Source of the DNA: UBA2979 sp963694535
GTDB lineage: Bacteria; Chloroflexota; Dehalococcoidia; UBA2979
Assembly: GCA_963694535.1 (NCBI GenBank)
Contig: CAVODE010000056.1
Coordinates: 1 to 11,974, forward strand
Direction: 5' to 3'
DNA: 11,974 bases
Shown: in pieces, positions 7,022 through 11,974 of the stretch
How the letters are laid out: each line of letters starts with the position of its first letter
How positions within the stretch are numbered: the stretch's first letter is position 1
The notes under the pieces: generated by a model
Told to the model about the DNA's origin: nothing
Databases searched by the model: none
The model's input: only the letters and a program-made list of their open reading frames with translations
Position numbers and translations under genes: made by a program

Positions 7022-7951
7022 ATGACTCGCTTCATCTCAGATCTATCATTTCGAAATCAGAGTACCTCCACTCCGGATTGGGAGGCGCGTCACCTTCCCC
7101 TGATTCTGGGTAAGATGATGGAACATTCACCATTAAAAATCGATGGTTTTGCACTAGATTTCACGGCAGATTGGTCGGCCATAGATATTGCAACTACCGT
7201 CAAATCAGCTCGTACGATTACAACTGAACAACCCTTATTTATCCGCTCACCCCGGCCCGCAGCTACAGCACAATTTTTGGAGCTTGCAGAGCGAGATGGT
7301 ATTAATCGACCACTTGCTGTGGGCGGCTTAATAGCAGGAGGCGGTGCGTTCGGGTCGGACGAAGAGTATCTTCTTCGGGCCGTTGCAAAAGCTCGCTGCG
7401 GGCTAGTAATTAGTCCCTCCAAGATGGATCAACAGGGGATTGCCGGGGCTGAAATAGATTGGATAGTTCATTCGACTGGATTAGCACTCGAGTGGGCGCG
7501 CACTCGGGGCGCTCCAGGGCCAATATTTCTTGATGCTTTAGCGTGGCCGGCGGCAGTAGATCCGGTGGGGACCCGACGCTCCTTAAAATTAATCAGTGCA
7601 TTCAAGACCGCATATCCAGACACAAATACTTTTCTAGACTCCAAAATTGTGGGTTACGGTTCAGCCGCTGCACTCCACTCTGCCCTATTGAAAATATATA
7701 TTGCGTCGGCAATCGGAGCGGGAATCGATTCCATTGTCGTGCCTCTTGAGTCAGCCAGCATTCGTCGGTTGATTTCGGTAGCTACTCATGTGAACGAGCC
7801 CGTATACGAAGATGAATTTTTCCTACAGAAACTGATAGAGTTAGATTCATGGGAGGCGATAAGCTCAATACTTTCGGATGATATTTCACCAATCCTACAA
7901 GAGGCTGCTTATCAAATATTTCTCAGTGATCCGTTATTAATGTCGCTGTGA
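7022..7951 (+). CDS. Divergent pterin-binding/methyltetrahydrofolate methyltransferase-like TIM-barrel protein
   Basis: Soluble protein of 309 residues with no signal peptide or membrane segment. Its order of strands and helices resembles the DHPS/MeTr barrel (PF00809; corrinoid methyltransferases such as AcsE). FALDF at 43-47 stands where 'IDVNVG' is expected, PLFIRSPRP at 71-79 where 'PLclDSpnp' is expected, and LVISPSKMDQQG at 128-139 at the 'iaL-md--G' strand. IFLDALAWPAAVDPVG at 168-183 fits 'iyiDPLvlpvsvd', and FLDSKIVGYGS at 204-214 fits 'lGLSNVSFGl'. Of the pterin-contacting residues, the Asp of 'DS' is Arg75 and the Asn of 'SNVSFG' is Lys208, while Asp171 is kept. Ordinary methyl-folate binding therefore looks doubtful. 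It follows the acyl-CoA synthetase gene by nine bases with no own Shine-Dalgarno, indicating co-transcription and coupled translation. Homology was judged by eye; uroporphyrinogen decarboxylase-type methyltransferase barrels are an alternative. Confidence 0.6.
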   Translation: MTRFISDLSFRNQSTSTPDWEARHLPLILGKMMEHSPLKIDGFALDFTADWSAIDIATTVKSARTITTEQPLFIRSPRPAATAQFLELAERDGINRPLAVGGLIAGGGAFGSDEEYLLRAVAKARCGLVISPSKMDQQGIAGAEIDWIVHSTGLALEWARTRGAPGPIFLDALAWPAAVDPVGTRRSLKLISAFKTAYPDTNTFLDSKIVGYGSAAALHSALLKIYIASAIGAGIDSIVVPLESASIRRLISVATHVNEPVYEDEFFLQKLIELDSWEAISSILSDDISPILQEAAYQIFLSDPLLMSL

Positions 7952-7972
7952 CCACTTGATGACCAGCCATCG

Positions 7973-7980
7973 AAAGGAAG
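7973..7980 (+). promoter_or_regulatory. mutS: Ribosome-binding site for a CTG-initiated mutS
   Basis: AAAGGAAG, a near match to the Shine-Dalgarno consensus, ends six bases before CTG at 7987 and nine before a second CTG at 7990. An in-frame TGA lies at 7960-7962, and no ATG, GTG or TTG occurs between it and the ATG at 8059. The conserved MutS N-terminus already begins upstream of 8059, so this site supports starting at one of the CTG codons. Confidence 0.55.
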
Positions 7981-7986
7981 TTTCAA

Positions 7987-10572
7987 CTGCTGAGCCCCGG
8001 CCGTAAACAGTACTTAGACTTAAAATCTCAACACCAGGATGCAATACTGCTATTTCGCATGGGCGATTTTTACGAAACATTTGACGAAGACGCACAAATT
8101 GCTTCAAGACTGCTTGGCATCGCTCTCACCTCAAGGTCCATGAGCAAAGAAGAAGGCAAAATTCCTCTGGCTGGGGTTCCCCATCATCAACTTGAACGGT
8201 ATTTAGATCTTCTGATTAGCGCTGGCCATCGAGTTGCCATCGCAGAACAAATATCGACGCCACCCTCGCAAGGTGGGTCTGCAGGTTTAGTAGACCGCGC
8301 GGTAACTCGAATCGTGACCCCTGGGACAGTCGATACGGGTGCCATGATGACAAGTGGTTCAAACAATTGGCTCGTCGCTCTAGTTCCAAGTAAGGGAAGA
8401 GATTCTTTGACTTGGGGTTTAGCAGCGCTAGATGTTACAACCGGCGAGTTTCAAGTCTTAGAGATTGCTGGAACACACTTGAACGGAGAGTTAACGAGAA
8501 TTCGTCCTCGTGAGATAATTTTCCCGCAAGAGGCCCAAAATGACCTAATTCAATCGACCGCAACTACCGCCCTAAAAACACTTAGACCTTCTGCAGAGTT
8601 TGATACAAAAAAGGCAGAAGTCAGCTGGACATCGTTGCTAAATCTACGTACCAGCAAGAGTCTTGGGCTAGCCGATCACCCGCTCGCACTTGGCGCGTCA
8701 GGGGGAATTCTAGCCTACCTCCAAGACGTATGGCCTGACATTAAAAACACAATTCGGCAACCGCGTCTAGGGACTAATAGTGATTATATATTCCTAGATT
8801 CGCAAACACGTACCAGTCTCGATTTATTTGGCTCAATTGGCCGCGAAGACGAGTCTCTGATATCGACGCTTGATAATTCCAGCACACATATGGGTAAGCG
8901 ATTGCTTGAAGCTCGATTGTCCAGGCCATCACGTAATCAGGGAGAAATTGAATCACGTTTGGATCAGATTCAAGAGTTTGTGAATGATTCACTCATGCGA
9001 CAAAATGTTCAACGACAGCTCAAACAACTCCCAGATATCGAGCGGTTAGTCACTCGCATAAGATCGGGCGCAAGCAACACTAAACATCTCGCCCAGTTAC
9101 GAGATGCGCTCCTCGTTGTGCCGATGCTTAAAGCCAGTCTACGCTCCGCGAATCCGAACTTAAGTGAATCCATTAAAAATGTCGACCCTTGCCAAGAATT
9201 ATGTAATCAACTCTGCACACAACTCACTCAAGTGCCGCCAACCGATCCCGGCTCTGACCCATCTATCAAGCAAGGAGTTAATCTAGAAATAGACCATCAT
9301 CGTTCTTTCTTGAACTCAATTTTTGTGAAGCTTGCCGATCTAGAGAAATCAGAGCGTGCTCGCACTGGCCTCTCAATAAAAGTTGGTTACAACCGTGTAT
9401 TCGGCTATTACCTCGAGTGCCCGAGAGGGCAAGCTGCGCAAGCTCCTGATAATTACGAACCCCGACAAACCCTTGCGAATGCCCAGAGATTTCGTTTTCT
9501 ACCATTAACTGCACTTGAAAAAGATATCTCAGTCACTCAAGAACTACTAATTAATTTAGAGCAAGACATGCTCGCAGAATTACTTAAATTAGTAAGTCAA
9601 TATGAAGTCGAATTATCGCAGATTTCGAACGCGATTGCGGTGCTCGATGTCGCAGCTGGCTTGGCAGAAATAGCCGAAAAAAATTCCTATTGCAGGCCTA
9701 TTTTCAATCATAAAAACAAAATAGAAATTCAGTCTGGTAGGCACCCAGTCGTAGAAAACTCTATGTCGGCGGGAGAATTCGTACCGAATAACGTATATCT
9801 CGGCCCACCAACCGAGAAAATTATTTTATTGACTGGACCCAATATGGCCGGAAAGTCCACCTATCTTCGTCAACTAGCTATCACCGTTTTAATGGCACAT
9901 TGTGGCTCTTTTGTTCCAGCTAAATCAGCAAATATTCCCATCGTCGATCGTATCTTCTCAAGAGTTGGGGCTCAGGATGAGATCGCCGCTGGTAGATCCA
10001 CCTTTATGGTAGAGATGACTGAAACAGCAACCATTCTTAACAACTGCACACGGGATTCACTGGTCATTTTTGATGAAGTGGGTCGTGGGACGTCCACAGA
10101 GGATGGGCTAGCAATAGCGCAATCCGTCATCGAGTTTCTTTACAACAACGATCAGGGATGTCCATTAACGGTGTTTGCCACACACTATCAAGAGCTAACC
10201 GACACTACTGCTCATATGACGGGTGTTATAAATCGGTCCGTAGCAGTGTCGAATGAAAACGGTGTAATCACCTTTCTACATCAAATCGTTGATGGAAGTG
10301 CCGATGGTTCCTATGGTGTACATGTTGCGTCACTGGCGGGATTGCCAAAAGAAGTCATCCAACGAGCTGAGGTGCTCTTAAAGACTTCGTACCCCAAGCG
10401 TGAAATCCTTCCCACTATCGACAGTCACTTTGCCAAACCAGAAGAGCAACAGTTACCCAAGGATATTGAGGCAATGATAGAGAAATTAAAAGGAATTGCG
10501 CCCGATTCCTTGACACCGCGTGAAGCTCTCGAAATACTGTACGAGCTCCGCCGAGAAGTTGGTGAATTATAG
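7987..10572 (+). CDS. mutS: DNA mismatch repair protein MutS
   Basis: Mismatch-recognition ATPase of about 861 residues that clamps DNA at mispairs and recruits MutL. The N-terminal domain contains RMGDFYETF, in which Phe28 and Glu30 are the mismatch-reading pair of the 'F-x-E' motif. Connector, lever and clamp regions follow (for example the GYNRVFGYYLEC segment in the clamp/lever part). The C-terminal ATPase has Walker A GPNMAGKST at 617-625, the DEVGRGTSTEDG Walker B/signature at 696-707, and the ATHYQEL switch with His733. The tail LTPREALEILYELRREVGEL matches the usual MutS C-terminus. An ATG at 8059 would delete the conserved KQYLDLKSQHQDAILLFR segment, which is clearly coding. With a CTG start at 7987 (or 7990) the length equals that of typical MutS (about 850-870). 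The gene lies 35 bases after the barrel-protein gene and 71 bases before mutL, probably one transcript with mutL. Confidence 0.95.
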   Translation: MLSPGRKQYLDLKSQHQDAILLFRMGDFYETFDEDAQIASRLLGIALTSRSMSKEEGKIPLAGVPHHQLERYLDLLISAGHRVAIAEQISTPPSQGGSAGLVDRAVTRIVTPGTVDTGAMMTSGSNNWLVALVPSKGRDSLTWGLAALDVTTGEFQVLEIAGTHLNGELTRIRPREIIFPQEAQNDLIQSTATTALKTLRPSAEFDTKKAEVSWTSLLNLRTSKSLGLADHPLALGASGGILAYLQDVWPDIKNTIRQPRLGTNSDYIFLDSQTRTSLDLFGSIGREDESLISTLDNSSTHMGKRLLEARLSRPSRNQGEIESRLDQIQEFVNDSLMRQNVQRQLKQLPDIERLVTRIRSGASNTKHLAQLRDALLVVPMLKASLRSANPNLSESIKNVDPCQELCNQLCTQLTQVPPTDPGSDPSIKQGVNLEIDHHRSFLNSIFVKLADLEKSERARTGLSIKVGYNRVFGYYLECPRGQAAQAPDNYEPRQTLANAQRFRFLPLTALEKDISVTQELLINLEQDMLAELLKLVSQYEVELSQISNAIAVLDVAAGLAEIAEKNSYCRPIFNHKNKIEIQSGRHPVVENSMSAGEFVPNNVYLGPPTEKIILLTGPNMAGKSTYLRQLAITVLMAHCGSFVPAKSANIPIVDRIFSRVGAQDEIAAGRSTFMVEMTETATILNNCTRDSLVIFDEVGRGTSTEDGLAIAQSVIEFLYNNDQGCPLTVFATHYQELTDTTAHMTGVINRSVAVSNENGVITFLHQIVDGSADGSYGVHVASLAGLPKEVIQRAEVLLKTSYPKREILPTIDSHFAKPEEQQLPKDIEAMIEKLKGIAPDSLTPREALEILYELRREVGEL

Positions 10573-10643
10573 GGATAAAATTAGACTATCCTACGTCATC
10601 TGTACACCTACCTATCCATATGATTAATTAAAGCCATTGAGTT

Positions 10644-11974
10644 ATGATATTGATTATGGTTGCAGTTCCTAAAGATATGAATTCCTTCGATAAACCCGAC
10701 TCCATCACAGATGACGTTGGACTCATCAGAAAACTTGAGGAAGGAGTTGCATCAAGAATCGCAGCTGGAGAGGTAATTAATCGCCCGGCCTCAATAGTCA
10801 AAGAGTTAGCCGAAAACTCAATTGATGCAGGAGCGGCCAACATAGCTATAGAAATCACAGAGGGTGGTATAAAAACAATCCGAGTAAATGATGATGGCAA
10901 CGGATTTCGAAAAATAGATCTCGAGCTAGCCTTCGTTCGGCACGCCACCTCAAAACTGACGACCGAGCAAGATTTATTTAGAATCCAATCGCTTGGGTTT
11001 AGAGGCGAGGCACTTGCCTCGATCGCAGCAGCGGCAAATTGCCAACTGATTAGTAAGTCCAGCGGAGCATATGACGGATTTCAAATCTCGACAAACAATG
11101 GGGTAATTGGCCCTGTAGTTAAGGCTGCCTGCCCTACAGGAACAACTATTCAGGTTTCAGATCTGTTCTCATCACTGCCTGGCAGATTGAAATTCTTGGG
11201 TTCTGTCCGAGCCGAAACATCAGCGATCAATCGAACATTGAGTGAAATGTCTTTAGCATATCCAGACGTGGCATTCTCCTTAATTGCAGACAATCTTGAA
11301 AAATTTCGAACTCCAGGCAACGGAAATCCAAAAGACGCTGTTGCTGCAGTTCACTCTGGCGAAATAGCTAGTAATTTGCTACAAATCGCGTATGAATCAT
11401 CGGATGGTGAGAGTATCTGTGAAATAACAGGTCTTTGTGGCAGTCCATCGATCCATAGAGGAAATAGATCTGGAATCCATCTCATCGTAAACGGACGAAC
11501 AATCATATCTAAAACATTATCGCACGCCGCCGAGCGAGCCTATTCAACACTCATTCCAGTGGGCAGATTTCCAATTACCGTAATAAAAATTACCTTGCCA
11601 CCTGAGGATATCGATATTAATGTCCACCCTGCCAAACTTGAACTTAAATTTACAAATGAAAAATTTATTAGCACTTCAGTAAATCGTGCAATTACGCAAG
11701 CACTCACAACATCTCCAATCTCCCAATTTCGTACAAACTATGAAGACAACGCACATACTACATCTAATAAACCGAATATCGGATTGTTTCGAAATCCACA
11801 GATACATAAAGCAAACGTACTATCTGGCTTGTCAGCCCAAAGTGAAGAAATTAGAAGTACTACTTCGTCGTTCGAATTTACTGAATCACAAACAAAGATG
11901 CCTTTCGGCATGGCTGACAGTTACTCTGTCATACCAATAGGCCAACTCAAAAAAACATTTATTCTTTGCGAGGG
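10644..11974 (+). CDS. mutL: DNA mismatch repair protein MutL (N-terminal part, cut by window end)
   Basis: Partner of MutS; a GHKL-family ATPase that couples mismatch recognition to strand removal. About 443 residues are visible. The ATPase motifs are present: IAAGEVINRPASIVKELAEN with catalytic Glu54 and Mg-binding Asn58 (numbered from 10644), NDDGNGF, ATSKL and GFRGEALASIAAA. The transducer region follows, with PTGTTIQVSDLFSSLPGRLKFL and VNGRTI, then NVHPAKLELKF. A linker of about 85 residues leads to PIGQLKKTFILCEG, which matches the 'aiGQlhntYILae' start of the C-terminal dimerisation domain. Whether it has the metal-dependent endonuclease motif cannot be seen. Starts at ATG 10644, 10656 and 10677 are all in frame after a TGA at 10638 and none has a good Shine-Dalgarno. 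Even the shortest leaves about 14 residues more than E. coli MutL before the conserved part. A TTG lies at 10650. Confidence 0.94.
   Translation, partial: MILIMVAVPKDMNSFDKPDSITDDVGLIRKLEEGVASRIAAGEVINRPASIVKELAENSIDAGAANIAIEITEGGIKTIRVNDDGNGFRKIDLELAFVRHATSKLTTEQDLFRIQSLGFRGEALASIAAAANCQLISKSSGAYDGFQISTNNGVIGPVVKAACPTGTTIQVSDLFSSLPGRLKFLGSVRAETSAINRTLSEMSLAYPDVAFSLIADNLEKFRTPGNGNPKDAVAAVHSGEIASNLLQIAYESSDGESICEITGLCGSPSIHRGNRSGIHLIVNGRTIISKTLSHAAERAYSTLIPVGRFPITVIKITLPPEDIDINVHPAKLELKFTNEKFISTSVNRAITQALTTSPISQFRTNYEDNAHTTSNKPNIGLFRNPQIHKANVLSGLSAQSEEIRSTTSSFEFTESQTKMPFGMADSYSVIPIGQLKKTFILCE

Noticed and set aside
10573..10592. Inverted repeat GGATA/TATCC after mutS as a terminator
   Set aside because: The stem is only five base pairs with a nine-base loop and no following T-run; mutS and mutL are probably co-transcribed.
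10628..10948. Minus-strand open frame of 106 codons over the start of mutL
   Set aside because: Opposite the highly conserved MutL ATPase domain; a shadow of that gene.

Overview
The window reads as bacterial chromosomal DNA of moderate GC, with eight protein genes packed closely on both strands and a structured RNA leader. The best guess is a free-living, possibly marine Chloroflexota-type bacterium (Dehalococcoidia/SAR202-like). The hints are a simple lipoprotein-anchored importer with no outer-membrane receptor gene beside it, an RsbRD-like helical domain at the left edge, frequent non-ATG starts and a mutS-mutL pair. This placement is inference, because no ribosomal RNA or taxonomic marker is present.

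Layout. Positions 3-404 hold the C-terminal end of an all-helical protein that begins outside the window. A cobalamin riboswitch (about 460-611) follows, then three plus-strand genes: a lipoprotein substrate-binding protein (630-1919), a FecCD/BtuC-type permease starting with GTG (2006-3049), and an ABC ATPase starting with TTG and carrying a C-terminal extension (3069-4100). Together they make a vitamin B12 importer under B12 control. The ATPase gene overlaps the convergent M20 metallopeptidase gene (4081-5436, minus strand) by 20 bases, tail to tail.

After a 103-base divergent intergenic region come two plus-strand genes, probably co-transcribed. The first is an alpha-subunit-type NDP-forming acyl-CoA synthetase without an ATP-grasp half (5540-7012). 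The second is a divergent TIM-barrel protein resembling methyltetrahydrofolate:corrinoid methyltransferases, in which the pterin-contacting residues appear to be replaced (7022-7951). The mismatch-repair pair follows: mutS (7987-10572), whose conserved N-terminus can be read only from a CTG or rarer start, and mutL (from 10644), cut by the window end just as its C-terminal domain begins.

Functionally the window has three blocks: B12 acquisition, an unusual CoA-ligase/methyltransferase-like pair of unknown substrate, and mismatch repair. The CoA-ligase/methyltransferase-like pair is the part least explained by known biology. Its closeness to a B12 importer is suggestive of corrinoid or one-carbon chemistry but is not proof. 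I saw no mobile elements, CRISPR arrays, tRNA or rRNA genes.
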